From Acephala macrosclerotiorum (taxonomy: Eukaryota > Ascomycota > Leotiomycetes > Helotiales > Mollisiaceae), in the NCBI GenBank assembly GCA_014904845.1, contig MU119237.1:248001-312000 (forward strand): DNA of 64,000 bases, given 5' to 3'. The notes beneath the pieces were generated by a model. The model was not told where the DNA came from. It worked only from the letters and a program-made list of their open reading frames with translations, and made no database searches. Position 1 is the stretch's first letter. The number at the start of each line of letters is the position of its first letter. Shown here piece by piece: positions 45,379 through 55,267 of the stretch. The position numbers and the translations under genes were made by a program.

Positions 45379-46730
45379 ATGCTCGAAGGCACTGTTCCTA
45401 ATTCCACGCACCGAAGGAGTCCGGGCAGCGCCATGTCGAATTATAATGCGCCCTCGATTCCTAGTTTACCATGGCGATTCAGCAGCTCCTTGATCATGGG
45501 CCTAACGGGCTCTCTGTCGAGGAGCTTCTTGTACGGTTTGAACCATATAGAAGTCACCGGATTGGATAGATTCATAGAGATGTTGGATAAGAGGAGAGAT
45601 GTCGAGGGAAGGGAGAGGGGATTGATCACTGGTATTTAAGGCCATGTTGTCCTTGAAGAGAATGTTCGCTGACAGATATATTTAGTCTCAAATCATGTCA
45701 GCGTGTGAGTTGTGCACCGCGCATCTTCCTGGGCGATGCTCATTGGATTTGCATGCAGAATGGATGATCCATTAATTTGGGGAGTCTTACCGTATAAATA
45801 CGCCTTTAATCCTTCGAACCATAGATGGAGTTTGGGGAGTTATGATATCTGTTTCCAAAATGCGTACTGTCCCCACTCGCATATTATATATTGTCAGCTA
45901 ATAGATTGGCCATGAGCAGAGCCCTCACTGCATTCTTCAACATCGGCCAGGTCCTCCCTACCCACCGCAGCAACCATTCCGTCTACGGTGGCCTTTTTCA
46001 ACCGACAATAGCACAAACAATCCGCCTTCTCTCTTCCCAACCATTCGCACGACCTCCTACACCCAATACCCCTCCCTCGAATGCCTTCGAAACTCCCGAT
46101 CCATTTACATCCGGCGCCCTCACATACTCCACCAACGGAACCGACTCCTTCCCCTCCCCCGCTTTCTACCCCTCCCGAAAACACTCCTGGGTCCACATTT
46201 TCCCCGAAGGTCGCGTACACCAACACCCCCACAAGACCATGCGTTACTTCAAATGGGGCATTTCGCGCCTGATTCTTGAATCTGAACCTTTGCCAGACAT
46301 AATTCCTATCTTTATTGATGGAAATCAAGAAGTGATGCACGAGTCTCGAGAATGGCCAAGGTTCATACCCAGAGCGGGAAAGAATATCAAGATTGCGTTT
46401 GGAGAAAGTGTGGATGGAGAGAAAGTCTTTGGGGAGCTGAGAGCGAGGTGGAAGAGATTGGTGAAGCTGCAGAAGGAAGCCTTGATGAGGAAAGGGGAGC
46501 CGACTGACTGGGAGATGGGGGAGCTGACGGAGGGGTTGAAATATAGCAGCGAGGCGGTCGAACTGAGAAAGGAGGTCACAAGGAGAGTCCGGAACGAAGT
46601 GTTAAAGCTTAGACGGAACTTGGGATATCCGGACGAAGACCCAAAACAGGGTTTGGTCGAGACATGGCTTGAAGAGGGTCCAAAGGAGACTGGGAAAATG
46701 GAGGATGGGTCTTGGGTCGGCAATACCTGA
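45379..46730 (+). CDS. TAZ1: tafazzin-type lysophospholipid acyltransferase (cardiolipin remodelling, 395 aa, four exons)
   Basis: Transfers acyl chains between phospholipids and monolysocardiolipin on mitochondrial membranes. Exons 45379-45631, 45686-45704 (19 nt), 45759-45863 and 45920-46730 give 396 codons in phase. Acyltransferase motif I, HX4D, is built across exons as SNHVSVMDD (H88, D93). Then come DICFQNA, GQVLPTHR and motif III HIFPEGRVHQ (FPEG 219-222), followed by RYFKWGISRLI and PDIIPIFIDG. A proline/threonine-rich insertion of about 40 residues precedes motif III, as in other filamentous fungi. The first ATG (45379) is used; an in-frame ATG at 45433 could also serve. It is convergent with a zinc-finger pseudogene at the edge of the accessory island. 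Confidence 0.9.
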
Positions 46731-47038
46731 GATGGTTGTACAAAGAACTGAGGCATGTATGATCATAGGCAGCGGAGAATTACATAGAGAAAAGTTCTAA
46801 GTTCAACACTCTCCCCTAGCTTATGCCTGCCGACAACAGTTCCAGATCGAACGCTGTTCGAAGAACCTACAGCTGTATCAATATCTCTAAGGACCTCCGC
46901 CTCTGGCAGTAGCCTATTCCTCATCAACCTAGGTCCATGAACCTCAGCTCCAGTCATTCGAGCTCAAAAGATCGCACATCGGTTTCGATGAACATCGGGA
47001 GCAGGAGTCAGTGTTCAATGTTCCCAGACGTCCCTCGT
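46731..47038. other. convergent spacer at the left edge of the accessory island
   Basis: 0.3 kb between tafazzin and the zinc-finger fragment; nothing else seen. Confidence 0.45.
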
Positions 47039-48207
47039 TCATTGATACCAGCCTGCTGGCATCTCCTGAAGGAAGTCCATATCTAAGTTATCGAGATTGA
47101 TGGCCCAATCAATATTCAATAGCTCTAGATCATCCAGGTGCTCTTGGCTAGTGCCTTCGAGACTGAGTCTATCTTTCGCCACCGTTGATCCACACTCGGC
47201 ACTGTTTGGATGTGCCAGTGCATGTTGAGCAGGTGTTGTTTGACAAGTGCCTGCTGCGCTCTTCCCGAAATCCGCTGAAATGGGAGAGACATTTGCGTCG
47301 CTCTGTGATGGGGGTGTGACCAATGACACCGGATCTCCGCTTTCTTGCGGCATCGTGTCCCCTGACTTAGAAGCTCGGAGGGCCCGCCAGCTAGCAAAAG
47401 TCTGATTTTGTGCCTCTTGGATCATGGCTTGCAACCGTTCTCTTAAGCGCTCCTCGATGGGATTCGTTTCCATGCTTACGGCTCGTTGCAGAACGGCATT
47501 GAATGTTCGTGGGAGCTCACGTCGGAGATAGGCTTTGTAGTTGGCGAAGTCTCGATGCTGTGATGTATCATCCGCTTCCCTGTCGCCGTCTCTGATGGGT
47601 TCGAAATCTACGATGCTCTTAGCTTTGGAAGGGTTGCATGAAAAATAAAAAACAAAGAATTGGAAGTGCATGATAGATCATTAAGACTTACAAGGACTTG
47701 GTATTGGTTCATCTATCGGTGGTCAAAATAAAATTTCGTATATTTGCTTCCACCGCTCCGCTTCTGTTTGCCGTGGATGAGCTTTCTTCCTGGACTGAAT
47801 TTTTGCTCTAATTCTACTCGTTATACCATCTACTGGCTCAGCAAGTCTCAACGGGCACGGGTTTGGAGCTTCAATGTGGACGTCCAACTCTGCCTCGGAA
47901 TTGAAAAGCGCTTTGCATCTTTGACACTGATGGATTGTATGATAGGCATATAAGTGAGCTCTAAGTAAACGATGAGTAATGATACCGCGATAACGGAAGA
48001 GGAATCCTACTTTACTCGGGCTACTGTTGTATGCGGTGTGAGAGCGCACGTGCGCCATGTCTGCACACAGTATATCCTTGGGTTGCGCTTTCTGAACGGG
48101 CATGCGAATCTCAGAACTGATCCAGATAGATTGACTCTTATTGGTTCCTTCCCCTTTCGCTTTGAAGGCCTGTCCTGCTCGTTCTCAGAATTTTCATCTC
48201 CATAGGG
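47039..48207 (-). pseudogene. N-terminally truncated paralogue of the Zn2Cys6/C2H2 regulator
   Basis: Only the C-terminal third of the 60-63 kb gene is present. The first readable block is LRFACPFRKRNPRIYCVQTW, and an in-frame TAG lies just upstream (about 48228). A conserved intron (GTAGGA..acttag), the zinc-finger block HQCQRCKALF ... HIEAPNPCP and DGITSRIRAKIQ follow. At ILF the frame hits TGA (47725-47723) where paralogues continue with APK. The next conserved intron (gtaagt..cgtag) leads into the last exon (FEPIRD, IEERLRERLQAMIQEAQNQTF, DWAINLDNLDMDF). Loss of the whole N-terminus plus an internal stop make it a non-functional fragment. It ends about 600 bp from the AT-rich block. Confidence 0.78.
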
Positions 48208-48631
48208 CCGTGGCCGTGTGGGCTAATCGCTGAGGCCTGAGGCGTTAATATCTTGCTGAAGCGCGAATTGGGCCACGTCACGGGCACGTCGGCTGGGAAT
48301 TGCTGCCTGGAACAATCCACTACATGGCCTGATCCGCAAGGCAAGCGATGCAGCTCATCCACTGATCCCGATTTGTTTACCGTTCAGCTCCCAAATCGTC
48401 TGGCCGCCCCTTGTGATCTGGTTCTTATCTCATGAATGGTGGTTGGATAATGGCGTTGGGCATGGAACATCAATTGGTTTGCTGGAACGAGCTCAATGAG
48501 TCACAATTGGTGGTTCAGACAGTTGGTGCAGCTGTGATTGGCTGGACGCAGGTGCGACCCTCCTCTGCACGCTGGATCGCGCGAAGACGGGGTCCAACTG
48601 GTCAGAGCCTCCCGTCAATGCATTCTACCCG
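48208..48631. other. no gene; junction sequence of normal composition
   Basis: Homology to the zinc-finger family stops near 48210. The next 420 bp are of normal GC content with no coherent frame. Confidence 0.4.
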
Positions 48632-48765
48632 TGCTTTATCTTGCTGTGAGCGCTGTGCCTTGAGAGTGCTGTGCCTCGAGAGTGCTTTATCTTGCTGTGA
48701 GCGCTGTGCCTTGCTGTGAGCGCTGTGCCTTGAGAGTACTGTGCCTTGAGAGTGCTGTACCTATG
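48632..48765 (+). repeat. short degenerate tandem repeats (16-19 bp units)
   Basis: Two unit types alternate: TTGCTGTGAGCGCTGTGCC (three copies) and TTGAGAGTGCTGTGCC-like (four copies with one or two changes). GTGCTTTATC occurs twice. Similar words on the opposite strand (AGCGCTCACAG, GCACTCTC) recur in the spacer at 52.38-52.50 kb. Confidence 0.8.
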
Positions 48766-48841
48766 CAAATTGCTATTATAATCGATAGGTTAAAGCCGGG
48801 TAACCGAGATCCCGTGACAGTGCACTACCCTAGTAAAAGCA

Positions 48842-49855
48842 CCAAAAAAAAAAAACGCGTAAATTTACTTTACCATTATTACTTTAACAATGGATAGAAT
48901 CAATAAATCAGTACTTGTAATCTCCGCAATAAAAGCAATTAAAAATAAATAAAAAAATTAAAATTTATTATACGATTATTATTAAAAAAATTAAAAAAAA
49001 TTATTAAAATTAAATAAAAAATTTAATTTATTTAATATTATAAATTTAAATTTAAAAATATTTTTTTATAAAATAAATAAAAATATTTATAATAATTTTT
49101 ATATTAATAAAGTTTTTATTTGTATTTATTTAATATTTTAATAATTAATTAATTTAAAGTATTAATATAATATATATAATTTTAATTATATTATTAAAAA
49201 TAAATAAAATAATAATAAATTTATATCGAATAATAAAAATTTAATTTATTAATTATTTTAATATATTAATTAATTTTTTACGTTTTTTTAAAAATATTTA
49301 TTATATAAAAATTAAATATAATAAAAAATATAATATTATTATTATAAAATAAAAAAAGCGTAAAAAAAATAAATAATTAAATTTATTAAATCGAATTAAA
49401 ATTAAAAATTTAATTAAATAAAAAAAATTAAAAAAATTAAAAAAAAATTATAAAAGCGATTGAAAGATTAAAAAACGACCAAAAAAAAATTAAACCGTTT
49501 ATTAAGCAACGAAATAATTACAATAAAATTTAATAAAAATTATTTTTATTTTATTTATTTTATTATAAAAAACTTTCGTCGAATTTAAAAAAAAAAAATT
49601 AAATTTTAAATACTTGTTTTAAAAGCCTCAAAAATTAGTATGCTTTTTTCTACTCTTTAGAAATAGTAATAAGAAGTTATTTAGAGTTTAATAATTATAT
49701 TAAAAATAATTATATCGAATTTAAAATCAAAATAAATAAAACGTAATAAACGTATAATTAAACTATTAAAAAGATTCGAATATAAAAAATAACTTTGCGC
49801 GATTATATTTAAATAAATAGTAATTCTTTCTTTTAAGTTTTAAATTAATTGATAA
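48842..49855. repeat. 1-kb extremely AT-rich block (RIP-like relic)
   Basis: Almost nothing but A and T for about 1 kb, dominated by TpA and ApA/TpT, with abrupt edges against normal-GC sequence. No frame, rRNA or recognisable transposon domain survives. Such islands in ascomycete genomes are usually transposons destroyed by repeat-induced point mutation (CpA to TpA). That origin is inference here, since no undamaged copy is in view. Confidence 0.8.
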
Positions 49856-49856
49856 A

Positions 49857-50109
49857 ATGGTTATGGTTTTATAAAATTTTGAAGTATGGTGGTAATTTGA
49901 TAAATGGGGATGCTTTTGACCAGGTGGTGCTCGCTTACGGGAATTCGGTTAAGCAAAGCGACGAGCCAATCGACTCCAAGCCTCGCTTAGTCCACAGGCG
50001 CAACTACTACGCTATGAGCAACGAGGCCTTCATGGCCGGTTCTAAGATGCACGCTCACTGGGTAGTTGAAGAGGTCAGGGCGGTGCTTACCAAGTTACCT
50101 CAGATCTAG
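49857..50109 (+). pseudogene. possible gene remnant at the AT-block boundary
   Basis: An 86-codon open frame starts (TTG) inside the AT-rich block and becomes normal in composition from about 49905. The last 60 residues look coding (GDAFDQVVLAYGNSV, then FMAGSKMHAHWVVEEVRAVL) and end at a stop. The only ATGs are internal. It may be the 3' exon of a gene whose 5' part was destroyed, or a chance frame. No family recognised. Confidence 0.28.
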
Positions 50110-50493
50110 ACCCTAGATGGCTTCGGCTTCAGAGGTACTCTTGCTGTATGCTATGTATCCAATGAAGTGTTTCACCCAATCACGTTTCAACGAGCTGAGA
50201 TGATGGCATCTATAGGTAGGGGTAAGCTCGGATCTAGGGGCTGAAAGCGTATAAGTTTTAGGGTCGCCCAGCCTGGCTCCTTCACCCCCTGCCGCCACCC
50301 CTACACGCTACGTCTTGGCAGCCATTGCAACCGCGATTGGGGTTTGGAGAGGCGAGACGAACAAAAGTATCTAGAGGCCTTATCCAGTGGTTGACATACG
50401 CGGAGAGACATGCTATAAATAGGGGGTATATCTCTAAAGCTACAAATAAATCGAGAATTCGATCACTTCTTTCTACGGCTTCACTGATCCACG
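50110..50493. promoter_or_regulatory. upstream region of the FAD oxidase gene
   Basis: 0.38 kb of normal composition. CTATAAATAGGG at 50412-50423, about 75 bp before the ATG, is a strong TATA-box match with a plausible spacing. Confidence 0.5.
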
Positions 50494-52060
50494 ATGGCAA
50501 CGAATACAAGCAACGCAGAATTGATCAAGGAACTAGAAAAATCCCTCAAGAACTCGAGGATAGTGACTCCCAATTCTGAAGACTATGCGGCTAGCATTCA
50601 AAGGTGGAGTGAGGTCGCAGAGAGAAATGCTGTTCGTCTAGCCATTCTTTATTTCACCATCCTCTGCTAGCACAATGTGGCGGTTGTACTAATCTTGGGT
50701 ATGGCAGGGCATAATTGTTTTCGTGGCATCTGCTGAGGAAATATCAACCACGCTGCTTCTTGCCCAGAAGCATGGGATTGAAATTTCCGTTAGTGGAGGA
50801 AGACATTCAAGCAGCGGCGCTTCGTCAATAGTCGGAGGCTTGGTTGTTGACCTTTTCGAGATGCGTCAAGTTCGCGTGGACCCTGCAACCAAGACCCTGA
50901 GTGTCCAAGGCGGCGCGTTGTGGAAAGACGTGGATGTAGCGGCAGCAATGCATGGCCTTGCTACTGTTGGAGGAACCATCAACCATACGGGCGTTGGAGG
51001 ACTGACCCTTGGTGGTGGTTTCGGCTGGTTGTCTGGTCGCTATGGTCTTACCATTGACAATTTGCTCAAGGTAACCATGGTTCTCGCCAATGGGAAGGTG
51101 GTGACAGCCTCCAAAGATGAAAATGCCGATCTATTTTGGGCGGTCCGTGGTGCAGGACACTCATTCGGAGTTGCTGTGGAATTCACCTTCCAAGCATTCG
51201 ACCAAGCAGCCCCCGTATATGCCGGCCAGATGCTATTCCCTGCTGTGGAGAGGAACCTTGAGGTAATAGTCAAGTTTGCAAACGAATTCTCAGATCGCAA
51301 TGATCCCGACGCCGGACTTGTCATTGGGATCGTGTCGCCTCCAATGGTCCCGGGCTTTGCGATAGTCTTAACATGCTTCTACAACGGCCCCGAAGAGAAA
51401 GCCCTCAGCGTGTTTGGTCCGATGGCTGAGCAAGGGCCTATAATCAACAATACCAAAATGATACCATATGTGAAGGTGAACGAGATGTTGAATCACCTCA
51501 TGGAGCCGGGTGGATGCAAGTTGTCGAAAGGCGCATCTTTCATGACACCTCTGAGTGTTTCTTTCCTGCGTATCCTGATGAGTGGACTAGAGGATCTCCA
51601 CCTTGAGGCCGGCCCCGAAGCAAAGAGAAGTTTATACAACCTGGAGATTTATAGCCCAGACAAGTGGTGCCAAGTGCCACGCGCCTCGACTGCGTTTGCC
51701 AAACGTGCAAGGCACATGAACGCCATGATAGCTCCCTTCTGGTCCAACCGCGCAAAGGATAATATTTGTCGGCAATGGGCTGCCCGCATGGCCACCACCA
51801 TTTCGGATGAACTAAGGAAGACCCATGTTGAAGAAGGGGATAAGATTCGAGAGTATGGTAATTATGACTGTACGTGACACCATCCGTTACTGTGAAATGG
51901 TCCTTCTTATATTCAATACTAATATTTACTAGGCTTGATGGCAACCTCACGAGATGTCTTTGGTGACAACTATCCAAGACTCGTAGAGCTCAAAGCAGTT
52001 TACGATCCCACCAATGTCTTTCGCCGATCTTATGATCTGGCTGGAAAGTCAGCAGCATAG
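50494..52060 (+). CDS. FAD-linked oxidase, PCMH/BBE type (475 aa, three exons)
   Basis: Exons 50494-50631, 50708-51869 and 51933-52060 give 476 codons in phase. The FAD-binding PCMH domain spans about residues 35-215. ISVSGGRHSSSGASS carries His79, the usual site of covalent 8-alpha-histidyl FAD. GGTINHTGVGGLTLGGGFGW and GYGLT-type motifs follow (here SGRYGLTIDNLL). The C-terminal berberine-bridge-like segment is NYPRLVELKAVYDPTNVF. There is no signal peptide, so it is probably intracellular, unlike many secreted BBE enzymes. These enzymes oxidise alcohols, amines or phenolics and are common in fungal specialised metabolism. The substrate cannot be told. It is convergent with an O-methyltransferase 660 bp away inside the repeat-rich island. 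Confidence 0.9.
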
Positions 52061-52722
52061 CTCTACCTCACACAAGTTTTGACAATCCGTAGACGCAGTC
52101 GGTGACCAATTCAGATGTTTTAAACGTTTTAGGTATTGGGTTGCTCTGTAGACGTGGTAGTAATTTGATAGGTAGTTATTGAATCTTCTTACAAGAGTAA
52201 TATCGAACAACAGATGCGTCCAAACTGAGATTAGTAGTGACAGTACAAAGAATGCATATGTCTGTTGAACTGGAAATAACTCAGCCTTCGTGAACTCTAC
52301 TGGAAACACAGCTATATTGAAGTGTCTCCGGGCAGTCCTCTTAAGCAGGCGCCCTGCAATTCCAGCGATACGAAGTAAGTACAATCGTACTCTTATAGCG
52401 TACTCTTATACCGTGCTCTTAGTACTCATAGCAGCCCTAGCGCATAGCACTCTCATTGCATAGTACTTTAGCGCTCACAGTACTTACTACGAGAGCCTGT
52501 ACGTCTTCAAGTGCCTATAATTAGGCGGTGCGGGGTAGTTCTTACACTTCACCGCCTCAAGTCATCGCTGGAATTGTGGGAAGGGCGCCCTGCTTGAGGG
52601 TACTGCCCGGAGGCAGGTCACAGCTATATTATTTAAACGTCTGGTTAGGGGAATGCATAAAACTTGCATGTGAAAATCAAGAGCTTCGACAGAAGATTAT
52701 TTTCTCGTAGCAATGTTTCTCC
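52061..52722. other. convergent spacer with an inverted-repeat element
   Basis: Lies between the 3' ends of the oxidase and the methyltransferase and contains the inverted repeat listed separately, with short GTACTCTTA/TAGCACTCTC-like repeats in its loop. Confidence 0.6.
52325..52613. repeat. imperfect inverted repeat, MITE-like (arms about 45-50 bp)
   Basis: Left arm 52325-52369 contains CTCCGGGCAG, AAGCAGG.CGCCCT and CAATTCCAGCGAT. The right arm 52564-52613 is its reverse complement with a few substitutions and a 4-5 nt indel (ATCGCTGGAATTG, AGGGCGCCCTGCTT, CTGCCCGGAG). The loop is about 195 bp of degenerate short repeats. The palindromic arms suggest a small non-autonomous element or a processed remnant. 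Confidence 0.7.
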
Positions 52723-54235
52723 CTATCTAGTACCATTGCTCACTACTACGGGACTGTAAGCTATCTCCATGACCGACATGACGCTACCAAACGGCTTTTC
52801 TACGTTTTTCAAGATTAATCGTCCATCCTCCACATTCAGCCGCTCACACAGAGCCATCCAATCGCTCAGGTCTCGCTCTTTACTATTGAACATTTGCATC
52901 ATGGTCAAATCGCGGTACCTCAGTAGGCTCTCCTCGCTCGACGGCACCGAACCCGGAGTTGGTAACACCGTGTCCATGATCACCAGGCGTGCCTTCCTTG
53001 TGCGTAGGACCTGTACGTGATTCTGCAGAATCCTGACTGCCTCCACGTCCGGCCAATCGTGCAAGATCATGCGCAGCAAGTATACGTCTGCGTCTTTGAT
53101 GACCTGCGGCTCAAAGAAGCTGTGGTTCATGAAGGTGATGCGGCAGCTTAGGGCTTCGGAGAGCGGCGGTGCGTTGGAAATCGTCTCGGGAAGGTCTTGT
53201 ACTATGAATTTTAGCTGAGGGTAGGCGTTTGCGAGGGCGATGCTGGCATGACCGCTTGAACCGCCGACCTATGGCTCAAGCAAAGTGCGTTAGTGACACG
53301 GTTCTTGCAATGGCTGGGCGGGCGTCGAGTGCTGCGAGGAAAGAGGCTACAAACATCAACTACGGTCGCCTCACCCAGACTAGCCCAGTCAAAGCCATGG
53401 ATCAGATGTTTGATATTGGTGCCTGGGAAAGACCCGACCGTTTTCATATAGCTAGCAAAACGCGCTCGCAACATCGGCAGCTGGCCAAAGTAATCAAAGT
53501 ACGGCAGGTCCGTATTGTGTTGGATATTGAACGCCGTCTCATTCTTCTTGGATGTCCCCCCATATCGCTCCGTGACTTCGACCATTTTCTGGGCCGTTGG
53601 AGCAGACAGTTCGGCCAGCAAGAGTGCCCAGTCTACGAGACCTTGTTGATTTGCAAAGGGTGCTGATGTTGAACTATGGGCGAGCATGCCGGGACTGGGT
53701 TCGCTGAGAAAGCCGCTGGTTATCGCCATGCGTGAAATTCTGCGCAACTGCAATTCGGGGACCTTTGCGGCATTGGCAATCTCTGTATAGGGAACAGAAC
53801 CCTGCACTGGGAGATGCGAAGGAATGGAGAAATGGCAAAGCCAACGGATGCAAGCAAGGTATTGATACTATTACGTGCTGGTCAGAGAGCCACGCCTCTT
53901 GTAATATTACGGCTCCCGCTCAAACGGTGAAAAGGGGCTGGAACCAAGTGAGAGATTATTGTAACACTTTTTGGACGAACCTGAACAGCCATATATGGCA
54001 AGTACTCATTGGGTCCAACCGCCAGCTGCTGTAGTTTCAACGCTGAATCTATTATAGTTTGACGTGCGACCAAGACGTTCTGTGGTGCAGAAGGCGGCAG
54101 ATGGATAGAGATATTCTGATCACTATCAACAGTGGCGTCCAGCAAATTATTCTCACGACAGTAGGAATCGACTGTCTCTACAGCGCAGGTTATATGCTCT
54201 GCATACGCTTTCAAGGGAGACCTGCGACTAGCCAT
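52723..54235 (-). CDS. SAM-dependent O-methyltransferase, plant/fungal COMT type (437 aa, three exons)
   Basis: Exons 54235-53981, 53867-53355 and 53268-52723 give 438 codons in phase. The N-terminal winged-helix/dimerisation part (residues ~60-160) includes EIANAAKVPELQLRRISRMA. The SAM-binding Rossmann core has the glycine motif VVDVGGSSGHAS (residues 253-264, crossing intron 2) and the FIVQDLPE acidic strand. The catalytic-base segment is LLRMILHDWPD with His326, then RLVIMDTVLP. This is the methyltransferase_2 family that methylates phenolic oxygens in polyketide and other specialised metabolites. Its convergent neighbour is a FAD oxidase. Upstream of the start lie tandem repeats and the TIR element. 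Substrate unknown; no polyketide synthase or NRPS is in this window. Confidence 0.9.
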
Positions 54236-54391
54236 GTTAATAATAACACAATGCGTACTCAGAAGCTAATGTTGGAGAAAATATTATGAAAACTCTCATT
54301 AGAAATTTATATCGAGAGGTCTGAAGTCACCCGGCGAAATTTTACCAAATAAACAATAAATCCAATAATATATTATTGCCGCAAGCTTATC

Positions 54392-54570
54392 TATTTGCTA
54401 GGATCTGAGCGGCAAAGCTAAATATCCTTGCATTATAGTAGGGTTACCTATTTGCTACTGCAGGATCTGGGTGGCGGAGCACCTTTTGATCTAGCGTTGA
54501 CTGTTCGGATCCGCCGTCTCCTTGCATTGCAGTATGCTTGCGTATTTGCTAGGATCTGGGCGGCGGAGCT
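54392..54570 (+). repeat. three-copy dispersed/tandem repeat with a GGATCTG-GCGGC core
   Basis: ATTTGCTAGGATCTGAGCGG at 54392, ATTTGCTACTGCAGGATCTG at 54449 and ATTTGCTAGGATCTGGGCGG at 54543 are copies of one ~28-bp word. Two copies of TCCTTGCATT[AG][TC]AGTA (54424, 54518) lie between them, and GGATCCGCCG is a partial inverted copy. The last copy abuts the TIR element. Confidence 0.75.
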
Positions 54571-54574
54571 CATA

Positions 54575-55265
54575 CCGGGGCCCTACCTACACTATACTCA
54601 CTACGAACTTTTGAAAACTACTACACCAAAATTTGGTGTTAAAAAGCTTAAAAAATAATAATTAATTAATAAAATAGTAATATTTATCGATCGCATGCTT
54701 TTTTTTAATTACATAAAGTATATTAAATCAATTATTATTATGAAATTTTTTTTATATTGTAGTACTAGTAAGCACGTGACTACGCATAGTGTATATAACT
54801 TTAAATTCAACCTTTTTAAGCTTTCGAGCTTAAAATTGCTTTAATAAAACTTTTTTAATCAATCCTTGAGCCCTAGCTCCGTGACGTATAAAGCAAATAT
54901 GCCAAATCATGCGATCCAAGTCACGTGATTTAAGTACGGTTAAATTTTAGTTTTATTTTTAATTAAAACTTTTAATTTAAATATTTTACAAAAGACTTCA
55001 AATTTATATTTTTTAATCACGTGTTAAGAAAGATCGGCAAAATTATCGACATAGGATTTAAATTCATTTTTTTAAAATAAAAAATTAAAAATAAATTTAA
55101 TAAATTCAATTGATTTATTTATATATTTAATATCCAAATATATTATATTTTAAATTTGGGGGCAATTGGATATAGTATTACAAATATTAAATTTCTTAAA
55201 GTTAAATTTAAAGTCGATAAGTTTTCGAAAGTTCGTAGTGAGTGTAGTGTAGGTACGGGCCCCGG
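54575..55265. mobile_element. 691-bp terminal-inverted-repeat element, TA target, AT-rich interior
   Basis: The outer 46 bp at the two ends are inverted copies (54575-54620 and 55220-55265), beginning CCGGGGCCC and sharing TACCTACACTA and ACTCACTACGAACTTT. There is one indel and two C/T differences. Both ends are flanked by TA (54573-54574 and 55266-55267), as for Tc1/mariner-type insertions. The interior (54650-55200) is strongly AT-rich with no transposase frame, so it is a non-autonomous or RIP-degraded copy. One of the C/T differences is CpA to TpA, the RIP preference. Its right end sits inside the reading frame of the neighbouring zinc-finger pseudogene. Confidence 0.8.
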
Positions 55266-55267
55266 TA

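Noticed and set aside
48842..49855. AT-rich block as a nuclear insertion of mitochondrial DNA or as a centromere core
   Set aside because: No mitochondrial gene, rRNA or tRNA sequence is readable, and 1 kb flanked by ordinary genes is too small for a centromere; a RIP relic is simpler.
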